A stretch of 64,000 bases of DNA from Diorhabda sublineata (Eukaryota > Arthropoda > Insecta > Coleoptera > Chrysomelidae): the NCBI RefSeq assembly GCF_026230105.1, contig NW_026614261.1:169123-233122 (forward strand). Reading direction: 5' to 3'. Under the pieces are notes generated by a model, which was not told the DNA's origin, searched no databases, and saw nothing but the letters and a program-made list of their open reading frames with translations. Positions 25,024-37,956 of this stretch are shown here, in pieces (position 1 is the stretch's first letter; each line of letters opens with the position of its first letter). The position numbers were made by a program, and so were the translations under genes.

Positions 25024-25464
25024 ATGCAAACTCACTCGAATATATGAGAAATGTTGAAATTCGACATCAAATTAGGAAGTTAGACTTTGAAAATTTTCAA
25101 TTAACACAAAGTGACAGTTGACCTCAATGGGCTTAAATGGATGTTATTCGATGATATCTGACAGAGTTAGATGCAAACTCACTCAAATATATGAGAAATG
25201 TTGAAATTCGACTTCAAATTAGGAAGATAGACCTTGAAAATTTTCAATTAACACAAAGTGACAGTTGACCTCAATGGGCTTCAGTGGAAGTTATTCGATG
25301 ATATCTGACAAAGTTAGATGCAAACTCACTCAAATATATGAGAAATATTGAAATTCGACTTCAAATTGGGAAGAAAGACTTTGAAAATTTACAATTATTA
25401 CAAAGTGACAGTTGACCTCAATGGGCTTCAATGGATGTTATTCGATGATATCTGACAAAGTTAG
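25024..25464. repeat. Zone-2-type island inside zone 1
   Basis: Three monomers have zone-2 character: one with GACATC and CTTAAATGG ending in GTTAG (25024), a class P monomer with GACCTTG and CAGTGGAAG (25171), and class E ending in GTTAG (25318). P is otherwise first seen at 37222. A GACATC/CAATGAAC monomer at 22966 is a second zone-2-like element. These link the two zones by exchange over at least 11 kb. Confidence 0.75.
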
Positions 25465-25611
25465 ATGCAAACTCACTCAAATATATGAGAAATGTTGAAA
25501 TTCGACTTCAAATTAGGAAGTTAGACTTTGAAAATTCTCAATTAACACAAAGTGACAGTTGACCTCAATGGGCTCCATTGGATGTTATTCGATGATATCT
25601 GACAAAGTTAC

Positions 25612-25754
25612 ATGCAAACTCACTCAAATATATGAGAAATGTTGAAATTCGACTTCAAATTAGGAAGTTAGACTTTGAAAATTCTCAATTAACACAAAGT
25701 GACAGTTGACCTCAATGGGCTCCATTGGATGTTATTCGATGATATCTGACAAAT
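25612..25754 (+). repeat. 143-bp monomer, 4-bp deletion at its end
   Basis: Class H monomer whose end reads GACAAATATGCAAAC across the junction, where the usual form is GACAAAGTTACATGCAAAC. Four bases around m143-147 are lost. The next monomer (class L, 25755) is normal. Confidence 0.88.
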
Positions 25755-27218
25755 ATGCAAACTCACTCAAATATATGAGAAATGTTGAAATTCGACTTCA
25801 AATTAGGAAGTTAGACTTTGAAAATTCTCAATTAACACAAAGTGACAGTTGACCTCAATGGGCTTCATTGGATGTTATTCGATGATATCTGACAAAGTTA
25901 CATGCAAACTCACTCAAATATATGAGAAATGTTGAAATTCGACTTCAAATTAGGAAGATAGATTTTGAAAATTTTCAATTATTACAAAGTGACAGTTGAC
26001 CTCAATGGGCTTCAATGGATGGTATTCGATGATATCTGACAAAGTTAGATGCAAACTCACTCAAAGATATGCGAAATGTTGAAATTCGACCTCAAATTAG
26101 GAAGATAGACTTTGAAAATTTTCAATTAACACAAAGTGACAGTTGACCTCAATGGGCTTCATTGGATGTTATTTGATGATATCTGACAAAGTTACATGCA
26201 AACTCACTCAAAGATATGCGAAATGTTGAAATTCGACTTCAAATTAGGAAGTTAGACTTTGAAAATTTTCAATTAACACAAAGTGACAGTTGACCTCAAT
26301 GGGCTTAAATGGATGTTATTCGATGATATCTGACAGAGTTACATGCAAACTCACTCAAATATATGAGAAATGTTGAAATTCGACTTCAAATTAGGAAGAT
26401 AGACTTTGAAAATGTTCAATTAACACAAAGTGACAGTTGACCTCAATGGGCTTCAGTGGATGTTATTCGATGATATCTGACAAAGTTAAATGCAAACTCA
26501 CTCAAATATATGAGAAATATTGAAATTCGACTTCAAATTGGGAAGAAAGACTTTGAAAATTTACAATTATTACAAAGTGACAGTTGACCTTAATGGGCTT
26601 CAATGGATGTTATTCGATGATATCTGACAAAGTTAGATGCAAACTCACTCGAAGATATGCGAAATGTTGAAATTCGACTTCAAATTAGGAAGATAGACTT
26701 TGAAAATTTTCAATTAACACAAAGTGACAGTTGACCTCAATGGGCTTCAATGGATGTTATTCGATGAGATCTGACAAAGTTACATGCAAACTTACTCAAA
26801 TATATGAGAAATGTTGAAATTCGACTTCAAATTAGGAAGTTAGACTTTGAAAATTCTCAATTAACACAAAGTGACAGTTGACCTCAATGGGCTCCATTGG
26901 ATGTTATTCGATGATATCTGACAAAGTTACATGCAAACTCACTCAAATATATGAGAAATGTTGAAATTCGACTTCAAATTAGGAAGTTAGACTTTGAAAA
27001 TTTTCAATTAACACAAAGTGACAGTTGACCTCAATGGGCTTAAATGGATGTTATTCGATGATATCTGACAGAGTTACATGCAAACTCACTCAAATATATG
27101 AGAAATGTTGAAATTCGACTTCAAATTAGGAAGTTAGACTTTGAAAATTCTCAATTAACACAAAGTGACAGTTGACCTCAATGGGCTCCATTGGATGTTA
27201 TTCGATGATATCTGACAA

Positions 27219-30200
27219 AGTTACATGCAAACTCACTCAAATATATGAGAAATGTTGAAATTCGACTTCAAATTAGGAAGTTAGACTTTGAAAATTCTCA
27301 ATTAACACAAAGTGACAGTTGACCTCAATGGGCTCCATTGGATGTTATTCGATGATATCTGACAAAGTTACATGCAAACTCACTCAAATATATGAGAAAT
27401 GTTGAAATTCGACTTCAAATTAGGAATATAGACTTTGAAAATGTTCAATTAACACAAAGTGACAGTTGACCTCAATGGGCTTCAATGGATGTTATTCGAT
27501 GATATCTGACAGAGTTACATGCAAACTCACTCAAATATATGAGAAATGTTGAAATTCGACTTCAAATTAGGAAGATAGACTTTGAAAATTCTCAATTAAC
27601 ACAAAGTGACAGTTGACCTCAATGGGCTCCATTGGATGTTATTCGATGATATCTGACAAAGTTACATGCAAACTCACTCAAATATATGAGAAATGTTGAA
27701 ATTCGACTTCAAATTAGGAAGTTAGACTTTGAAAATTCTCAATTAACACAAAGTGACAGTTGACCTCAATGGGCTCCATTGGATGTTATTCGATGATATC
27801 TGACAAAGTTACATGCAAACTCACTCAAATATATGAGAAATGTTGAAATTCGACTTCAAATTAGGAAGTTAGACTTTGAAAATTCTCAATTAACACAAAG
27901 TGACAGTTGACCTCAATGGGCTTCAGTGGATGTTATTCGATGATATCTGACAAAGTTACATGCAAACTCACTCAAATATATGAGAAATGTTGAAATTCGA
28001 CTTCAAATTAGGAAGTTAGACTTTGAAAATTCTCAATTAACACAAAGTGACAGTTGACCTCAATGGGCTCCATTGGATGTTATTCGATGATATCTGACAA
28101 AGTTACATGCAAACTCACTCAAATATATGAGAAATGTTGAAATTCGACTTCAAATTAGGAAGTTAGACTTTGAAAATTCTCAATTAACACAAAGTGACAG
28201 TTGACCTCAATGGGCTTCAGTGGATGTTATTCGATGATATCTGACAAAGTTACATGCAAACTCACTCAAATATATGAGAAATGTTGAAATTCGACTTCAA
28301 ATTAGGAAGTTAGACTTTGAAAATTCTCAATTAACACAAAGTGACAGTTGACCTCAATGGGCTCCATTGGATGTTATTCGATGATATCTGACAAAGTTAC
28401 ATGCAAACTCACTCAAATATATGAGAAATGTTGAAATTCGACTTCAAATTAGGAAGTTAGACTTTGAAAATTTTCAATTAACACAAAGTGACAGTTGACC
28501 TCAATGGGCTTCATTGGATGTTATTTGATGATATCTGACAAAGTTACATGCAAACTCACTCAAAGATATGCGAAATGTTGAAATTCGACTTCAAATTAGG
28601 AAGTTAGACTTTGAAAATTTTCAATTAACACAAAGTGACAGTTGACCTCAATGGGCTTAAATGGATGTTATTCGATGATATCTGACAGAGTTACATGCAA
28701 ACTCACTCAAATATATGAGAAATGTTGAAATTCGACTTCAAATTAGGAAGATAGACTTTGAAAATGTTCAATTAACACAAAGTGACAGTTGACCTCAATG
28801 GGCTTCAGTGGATGTTATTCGATGATATCTGACAAAGTTACATGCAAACTCACTCAAATATATGAGAAATGTTGAAATTCGACTTCAAATTAGGAAGGTA
28901 GACTTTGAAAATTCTTAATTAACACAAAGTGACAGTTGACCTCAATGGGCTCCATTGGATGTTATTCGATGATATCTGACAAAGTTACATGCAAACTCAC
29001 TCAAATATATGAGAAATGTTGAAATTCGACTTCAAATTAGGAATATAGACTTTGAAAATGTTCAATTAACACAAAGTGACAGTTGACCTCAATGGGCTTC
29101 AATGGATGTTATTCGATGATATCTGACAGAGTTACATGCAAACTCACTCAAATATATGAGAAATGTTGAAATTCGACTTCAAATTAGGAAGATAGACTTT
29201 GGAAATTCTCAATTAACACAAAGTGACAGTTGACCTCAATGGGCTCCATTGGATGTTATTCGATGATATCTGACAAAGTTACATGCAAACTCACTCAAAT
29301 ATATGAGAAATGTTGAAATTCGACTTCAAATTAGGAAGTTAGACTTTGAAAATTCTCAATTAACACAAAGTGACAGTTGACCTCAATGGGCTCCATTGGA
29401 TGTTATTCGATGATATCTGACAAAGTTACATGCAAACTCACTCAAATATATGAGAAATGTTGAAATTCGACTTCAAATTAGGAAGTTAGACTTTGAAAAT
29501 TCTCAATTAACACAAAGTGACAGTTGACCTCAATGGGCTTCATTGGATGTTATTCGATGATATCTGACAAAGTTACATGCAAACTCACTCAAATATATGA
29601 GAAATGTTGAAATTCGACTTCAAATTAGGAAGATAGATTTTGAAAATTTTCAATTATTACAAAGTGACAGTTGACCTCAATGGGCTTCAATGGATGGTAT
29701 TCGATGATATCTGACAAAGTTAGATGCAAACTCACTCAAAGATATGCGAAATGTTGAAATTCGACCTCAAATTAGGAAGATAGACTTTGAAAATTTTCAA
29801 TTAACACAAAGTGACAGTTGACCTCAATGGGCTTCATTGGATGTTATTTGATGATATCTGACAAAGTTACATGCAAACTCACTCAAAGATATGCGAAATG
29901 TTGAAATTCGACTTCAAATTAGGAAGTTAGACTTTGAAAATTTTCAATTAACACAAAGTGACAGTTGACCTCAATGGGCTTAAATGGATGTTATTCGATG
30001 ATATCTGACAGAGTTACATGCAAACTCACTCAAATATATGAGAAATGTTGAAATTCGACTTCAAATTAGGAAGATAGACTTTGAAAATGTTCAATTAACA
30101 CAAAGTGACAGTTGACCTCAATGGGCTCCATTGGATGTTATTCGATGATATCTGACAAAGTTACATGCAAACTCACTCAAATATATGAGAAATGTTGAAA

Positions 30201-33200
30201 TTCGACTCCAAATTAGGAAGTTAGACTTTGAAAATTCTCAATTAACACAAAGTGACAGTTGACCTCAATGGGCTCCATTGGATGTTATTCGATGATATCT
30301 GACAAAGTTACATGCAAACTCACTCAAATATATGAGAAATGTTGAAATTCTACTTCAAATTAGGAAGTTAGACTTTGAAAATTTTCAATTAACACAAAGT
30401 GACAGTTGACCTCAATGGGCTTAAATGGATGTTATTCGATGATATCTGACAGAGTTACATGCAAACTCACTCAAATATATGAGAAATGTTGAAATTCGAC
30501 TTCAAATTAGGAAGATAGACTTTGAAAATGTTCAATTAACACAAAGTGACAGTTGACCTCAATGGGCTTCAATGGATGTTATTCGATGATATCTGACAAA
30601 GTTACATGCAAACTCACTCAAATATATGAGAAATGTTGAAATTCGACTTCAAATTAGGAAGATAGACTTTGAAAATTTTAAATTAACACAAAGTGACAGT
30701 TGACCTCAATGGGCTTCAGTGGATGTTATTCGATGATATCTGACAAAGTTACATGCAAACTCACTCAAATATATGAGAAATGTTGAAATTCGACTCCAAA
30801 TTAGGAAGATAGACTTTGAAAATTCTCAATTAACACAAAGTGACAGTTGACCTCAATGGGCTTAAATGAATGTTATTCGATGATATCTGACAAAGTTACA
30901 TGCAAACTCACTCAAATATATGAGAAATGTTGAAATTCGACTTCAAATTAGGAAGATAGACTTTGAAAATTCTCAATTAACACAAAGTGACAGTTGACCT
31001 CAATGGGCTCCATTGCATGTTATTCGATGATATCTGACAAAGTTACATGCAAACTCACTCAAATATATGAGAGATGTTGAAATTCGACTCCAAATTAGGA
31101 AGTTAGACTTTGAAAATTCTCAATTAACACAAAGTGACAGTTGACCTCAATGGGCTTAAATGGATGTTATTCGATGATATCTGACAGAGTTACATGCAAA
31201 CTCACTCAAATATATGAGAAATGTTGAAATTCGACTTCAAATTAGGAAGTTAGACTTTGAAAATTCTCAATTAACACAAAGTGACAGTTGACCTCAATGG
31301 GCTCCATTGGATGTTATTCGATGATATCTGACAAAGTTACATGCAAACTCACTCAAATATATGAGAAATGTTGAAATTCGACTTCAAATTAGGAATATAG
31401 ACTTTGAAAATGTTCAATTAACACAAAGTGACAGTTGACCTCAATGGGCTTCAATGGATGTTATTCGATGATATCTGACAGAGTTACATGCAAACTCACT
31501 CAAATATATGAGAAATGTTGAAATTCGACTTCAAATTAGGAAGATAGACTTTGAAAATTCTCAATTAACACAAAGTGACAGTTGACCTCAATGGGCTCCA
31601 TTGGATGTTATTCGATGATATCTGACAAAGTTACATGCAAACTCACTCAAATATATGAGAAATGTTGAAATTCGACTTCAAATTAGGAAGTTAGACTTTG
31701 AAAATTCTCAATTAACACAAAGTGACAGTTGACCTCAATGGGCTCCATTGGATGTTATTCGATGATATCTGACAAAGTTACATGCAAACTCACTCAAATA
31801 TATGAGAAATGTTGAAATTCGACTTCAAATTAGGAAGTTAGACTTTGAAAATTCTCAATTAACACAAAGTGACAGTTGACCTCAATGGGCTTCAGTGGAT
31901 GTTATTCGATGATATCTGACAAAGTTACATGCAAACTCACTCAAATATATGAGAAATGTTGAAATTCGACTTCAAATTAGGAAGTTAGACTTTGAAAATT
32001 CTCAATTAACACAAAGTGACAGTTGACCTCAATGGGCTCCATTGGATGTTATTCGATGATATCTGACAAAGTTACATGCAAACTCACTCAAATATATGAG
32101 AAATGTTGAAATTCGACTTCAAATTAGGAAGTTAGACTTTGAAAATTCTCAATTAACACAAAGTGACAGTTGACCTCAATGGGCTTCAGTGGATGTTATT
32201 CGATGATATCTGACAAAGTTACATGCAAACTCACTCAAATATATGAGAAATGTTGAAATTCGACTTCAAATTAGGAAGTTAGACTTTGAAAATTCTCAAT
32301 TAACACAAAGTGACAGTTGACCTCAATGGGCTCCATTGGATGTTATTCGATGATATCTGACAAAGTTACATGCAAACTCACTCAAATATATGAGAAATGT
32401 TGAAATTCGACTTCAAATTAGGAAGTTAGACTTTGAAAATTTTCAATTAACACAAAGTGACAGTTGACCTCAATGGGCTTCATTGGATGTTATTTGATGA
32501 TATCTGACAAAGTTACATGCAAACTCACTCAAAGATATGCGAAATGTTGAAATTCGACTTCAAATTAGGAAGTTAGACTTTGAAAATTTTCAATTAACAC
32601 AAAGTGACAGTTGACCTCAATGGGCTTAAATGGATGTTATTCGATGATATCTGACAGAGTTACATGCAAACTCACTCAAATATATGAGAAATGTTGAAAT
32701 TCGACTTCAAATTAGGAAGATAGACTTTGAAAATGTTCAATTAACACAAAGTGACAGTTGACCTCAATGGGCTTCAGTGGATGTTATTCGATGATATCTG
32801 ACAAAGTTACATGCAAACTCACTCAAATATATGAGAAATGTTGAAATTCGACTTCAAATTAGGAAGGTAGACTTTGAAAATTCTTAATTAACACAAAGTG
32901 ACAGTTGACCTCAATGGGCTCCATTGGATGTTATTCGATGATATCTGACAAAGTTACATGCAAACTCACTCAAATATATGAGAAATGTTGAAATTCGACT
33001 TCAAATTAGGAATATAGACTTTGAAAATGTTCAATTAACACAAAGTGACAGTTGACCTCAATGGGCTTCAATGGATGTTATTCGATGATATCTGACAGAG
33101 TTACATGCAAACTCACTCAAATATATGAGAAATGTTGAAATTCGACTTCAAATTAGGAAGATAGACTTTGGAAATTCTCAATTAACACAAAGTGACAGTT

Positions 33201-35449
33201 GACCTCAATGGGCTCCATTGGATGTTATTCGATGATATCTGACAAAGTTACATGCAAACTCACTCAAATATATGAGAAATGTTGAAATTCGACTTCAAAT
33301 TAGGAAGTTAGACTTTGAAAATTCTCAATTAACACAAAGTGACAGTTGACCTCAATGGGCTCCATTGGATGTTATTCGATGATATCTGACAAAGTTACAT
33401 GCAAACTCACTCAAATATATGAGAAATGTTGAAATTCGACTTCAAATTAGGAAGTTAGACTTTGAAAATTCTCAATTAACACAAAGTGACAGTTGACCTC
33501 AATGGGCTTCATTGGATGTTATTCGATGATATCTGACAAAGTTACATGCAAACTCACTCAAATATATGAGAAATGTTGAAATTCGACTTCAAATTAGGAA
33601 GATAGATTTTGAAAATTTTCAATTATTACAAAGTGACAGTTGACCTCAATGGGCTTCAATGGATGGTATTCGATGATATCTGACAAAGTTAGATGCAAAC
33701 TCACTCAAAGATATGCGAAATGTTGAAATTCGACCTCAAATTAGGAAGATAGACTTTGAAAATTTTCAATTAACACAAAGTGACAGTTGACCTCAATGGG
33801 CTTCATTGGATGTTATTTGATGATATCTGACAAAGTTACATGCAAACTCACTCAAAGATATGCGAAATGTTGAAATTCGACTTCAAATTAGGAAGTTAGA
33901 CTTTGAAAATTTTCAATTAACACAAAGTGACAGTTGACCTCAATGGGCTTAAATGGATGTTATTCGATGATATCTGACAGAGTTACATGCAAACTCACTC
34001 AAATATATGAGAAATGTTGAAATTCGACTTCAAATTAGGAAGATAGACTTTGAAAATGTTCAATTAACACAAAGTGACAGTTGACCTCAATGGGCTCCAT
34101 TGGATGTTATTCGATGATATCTGACAAAGTTACATGCAAACTCACTCAAATATATGAGAAATGTTGAAATTCGACTCCAAATTAGGAAGTTAGACTTTGA
34201 AAATTCTCAATTAACACAAAGTGACAGTTGACCTCAATGGGCTCCATTGGATGTTATTCGATGATATCTGACAAAGTTACATGCAAACTCACTCAAATAT
34301 ATGAGAAATGTTGAAATTCTACTTCAAATTAGGAAGTTAGACTTTGAAAATTTTCAATTAACACAAAGTGACAGTTAACCTCAATGGGCTTAAATGGATG
34401 TTATTCGATGATATCTGACAGAGTTACATGCAAACTCACTCAAATATATGAGAAATGTTGAAATTCGACTTCAAATTAGGAAGATAGACTTTGAAAATGT
34501 TCAATTAACACAAAGTGACAGTTGACCTCAATGGGCTTCAATGGATGTTATTCGATGATATCTGACAAAGTTACATGCAAACTCACTCAAATATATGAGA
34601 AATGTTGAAATTCGACTTCAAATTAGGAAGATAGACTTTGAAAATTTTAAATTAACACAAAGTGACAGTTGACCTCAATGGGCTTCAGTGGATGTTATTC
34701 GATGATATCTGACAAAGTTACATGCAAACTCACTCAAATATATGAGAAATGTTGAAATTCGACTCCAAATTAGGAAGATAGACTTTGAAAATTCTCAATT
34801 AACACAAAGTGACAGTTGACCTCAATGGGCTTAAATGAATGTTATTCGATGATATCTGACAAAGTTACATGCAAACTCACTCAAATATATGAGAAATGTT
34901 GAAATTCGACTTCAAATTAGGAAGATAGACTTTGAAAATTCTCAATTAACACAAAGTGACAGTTGACCTCAATGGGCTCCATTGCATGTTATTCGATGAT
35001 ATCTGACAAAGTTACATGCAAACTCACTCAAATATATGAGAGATGTTGAAATTCGACTCCAAATTAGGAAGTTAGACTTTGAAAATTCTCAATTAACACA
35101 AAGTGACAGTTGACCTCAATGGGCTTAAATGGATGTTATTCGATGATATCTGACAGAGTTACATGCAAACTCACTCAAATATATGAGAAATGTTGAAATT
35201 CGACTTCAAATTAGGAAGTTAGACTTTGAAAATTCTCAATTAACACAAAGTGACAGTTGACCTCAATGGGCTCCATTGGATGTTATTCGATGATATCTGA
35301 CAAAGTTACATGCAAACTCACTCAAATATATGAGAAATGTTGAAATTCGACTTCAAATTAGGAATATAGACTTTGAAAATGTTCAATTAACACAAAGTGA
35401 CAGTTGACCTCAATGGGCTTCAATGGATGTTATTCGATGATATCTGACA
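27219..35449. repeat. 27-mer tandem duplication (3969 bp, 2.07 copies)
   Basis: Bases 27219-31480 align to 31188-35449 at a constant offset of 3969 bp, exactly 27 x 147. Rare private variants recur at that offset: GAAGGTAG (28895/32864), TTTGGAAATTC (29201/33170), TTCTACTTC (30351/34320), CATTGCATG, AAATGAATG and GAGATGTTG (31071/35040). The only difference I noticed is G30408 against A34377. The ends are set by A27218/G31187 on the left and G31481/A35450 on the right. Such identity implies a very recent duplication or an assembly duplication. Confidence 0.93.
28842..28988 (+). repeat. H variant GAAGGTAG / TTCTTAATT, marks 27-mer
   Basis: Private markers GGAAGGTAG and GAAAATTCTTAATT occur only here and in the copy at 32811. 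They make a convenient tag for the 3969-bp duplication. The monomer is 147 bp and otherwise class H. Confidence 0.85.
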
Positions 35450-36338
35450 AAGTTACATGCAAACTCACTCAAATATATGAGAAATGTTGAAATTCGACTT
35501 CAAATTAGGAAGATAGACTTTGAAAATGTTCAATTAACACAAAGTGACAGTTGACCTCAATGGGCTTCAATGGATGTTATTCGATGATATCTGACAGAGT
35601 TACATGCAAACTCACTCAAATATATGAGAAATGTTGAAATTCGACTTCAAATTAGGAAGATAGACTTTGAAAATTCTCAATTAACACAAAGTGACAGTTG
35701 ACCTCAATGGGCTCCATTGGATGTTATTCGATGATATCTGACAAAGTTACATGCAAACTCACTCAAATATATGAGAAATGTTGAAATTCGACTTCAAATT
35801 AGGAAGTTAGACTTTGAAAATTCTCAATTAACACAAAGTGACAGTTGACCTCAATGGGCTCCATTGGATTTTATTCGATGATATCTGACAAAGTTACATG
35901 CAAACTCACTCAAATATATGAGAAATGTTGAAATTCGACTTCAAATTAGGAAGTTAGACTTTGAAAATTCTCAATTAACACATAGTGACAGTTGACCTCA
36001 ATGGGCTTCATTGGATGTTATTCGATGATATCTGACAAAGTTACATGCAAACTCACTCAAATATATGAGAAATGTTGAAATTCGACTTCAAATTAGGAAG
36101 ATAGATTTTGAAAATTTTCAATTATTACAAAGTGACAGTTGACCTCAATGGGCTTCAATGGATGGTATTCGATGATATCTGACAAAGTTAGATGCAAACT
36201 CACTCAAAGATATGCGAAATGTTGAAATTCGACCTCAAATTAGGAAGATAGACTTTGAAAATTTTCAATTAACACAAAGTGACAGTTGACCTCAATGGGC
36301 TTCATTGGATGTTATTTGATGATATCTGACAAAGTTAC

Positions 36339-36779
36339 ATGCAAACTCACTCAAATATATGAGAAATTTTGAAATTCGACATCAAATTAGGAAGTTAGAC
36401 TTTGAAAATTTTAAATTAACACAAAGTGACAGTTGACCTCAATGGGCTTCAGTGGATGTTATTCGATGATATCTGACAAAGTTACATGCAAACTCACTCA
36501 AATATATGAGAAATGTTGAAATTCGACTCCAAATTAGGAAGATAGACTTTGAAAATTCTCAATTAACACAAAGTGACAGTTGACCTCAATGGGCTCCATT
36601 GGATGTTATTCGATGATATCTGACAAAGTTACATGCAAACTCACTCAAATATATGAGAAATGTTGAAATTCGACTCCAAATTAGGAAGTTAAACTTTGAA
36701 AATTTTCAATTAACACAAAGTGACAGTTGACCTCAATGGGCTTAAATGGATGTTATTCGAAGATATCTGACAGAGTTAG
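36339..36779. repeat. M-N-U trimer opening zone 2
   Basis: Class M (36339) has T30 (GAAATTTTG), GACATC, A75 (TTTTAAATT) and CAGTGG. Class N (36486) has GACTCC, GATAG, C73 and CTCC. Class U (36633) has GACTCC, TTAAACTTTG, CTTAAATGG and A129 (TTCGAAGATATC). M-N recurs at 38692, 39722, 40898 and 44432; U follows N at 40016, 41192 and 44726. M follows a B or B-ended chimera each time, so it takes the place that C holds in zone 1. Confidence 0.82.
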
Positions 36780-36927
36780 ATGCAAACTCACCTAAAATGT
36801 ATGAGAAATGTTGAAATTCGACTTCAAATTAGGAAGATAGACTTTGAAACTTTTCAATTAACTCAAAGTGACAGTTGACCTCAATGGGCTTCAATGGATG
36901 TTATTCGATGATATCTGACAGAGTTAG
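36780..36927 (+). repeat. 148-bp class V monomer
   Basis: Class V has C70 (GAAACTTTTC), which breaks the palindrome, and TTAACTCAAAG in place of TTAACACAAAG. This copy also reads CACCTAAAATGTATGAG near its start, which adds one base. The other V monomers (40163, 41339, 44873) have the normal start and are 147 bp. Confidence 0.85.
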
Positions 36928-37221
36928 ATGCAAACTCACTCAAATATATGAGAAATGTTGAAATTCGACTTCAAATTAGGTAGTTAGACTTTGAAAATTC
37001 TCAATTAACACAAAGTGACAGTTGACCTCAATGGGCTCCATTGAATGTTATTCGATGATATCTGACAAAGTTACATGCAAACTCACTCAAATATATGAGA
37101 AATGTTGAAATTCGACTTCAAATTAGGAAGTTAGACTTTGAAAATTTTCAATTAACACAAAGTGACAGTTGACCTCAATGGGCTTAAATGGATGTTATTC
37201 GATGATATCTGACAGAGTTAG

Positions 37222-37368
37222 ATGCAAACTCACTCAAATATATGAGAAATGTTGAAATTCGACTTCAAATTAGGAAGATAGACCTTGAAAATTTTCAATT
37301 AACACAAAGTGACAGTTGACCTCAATGGGCTTCAGTGGAAGTTATTCGATGATATCTGACAAAGTTAG
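37222..37368 (+). repeat. Class P monomer (representative)
   Basis: Class P has C63 (GACCTTG), an intact palindrome, G114 and an A in CAGTGGAAGTTATT, and ends in GTTAG. It is preceded by a monomer ending CAGAGTTAG and followed by class E in all eight copies (25171, 37222, 41786, 43991, 45314, 47519, 49136, 51488). It is the best phase marker for zone 2. Confidence 0.88.
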
Positions 37369-37956
37369 ATGCAAACTCACTCAAATATATGAGAAATATT
37401 GAAATTCGACTTCAAATTGGGAAGAAAGACTTTGAAAATTTACAATTATTACAAAGTGACAGTTGACCTCAATGGGCTTCAATGGATGTTATTCGATGAT
37501 ATCTGACAAAGTTAGATGCAAACTCACTCAAAGATATGCGAAATGTTGAAATTCGACTTCAAATTAGGAAGATAGACTTTGAAAATTTTCAATTAACACA
37601 AAGTGACAGTTGACCTCAATGGGCTTCAATGGATGTTATTCGATGATATCTGACAAAGTTACATGCAAACTCACTCAAATATATGAGAAATGTTGAAATT
37701 CGACATCAAATTAGGAAGTTAGACTTTAAAAATTTTCAATGAACACAAAGTGACAGTTGACCTCAATGGGCTTAAATGGATGTTATTCGATGATATCTGA
37801 CAAAGTTACATGCAAACTCACTCAAATATATGAGAAATGTTGAAATTCGACTTCAAATTAGGAAGATAGACTTTGAAAATTCTCAATTAACACAAAGTGA
37901 CAGTTGACCTCAATGGGCTCCATTGGATGTTATTCGATGATATCTGACAAAGTTAC

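Larger units (their letters stand above)
1..36338. repeat. Zone 1: A-B-C-D / E-F-G-K / H-I-J-H-L region
   Basis: The first 36.3 kb is built from classes A-L. Recurring strings are A-B-C-D, then either C-D'-E-F-G-K or directly H-I-J-H-L, then A again. String boundaries vary from copy to copy, so the HOR is scrambled rather than regular. T73C monomers (H, J, L; GAAAATTCTC with CTCCATTGG or CTTCATTGG) are especially frequent. The zone ends after the B monomer at 36192. The next monomer (36339, class M) opens a different repertoire. Confidence 0.85.
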
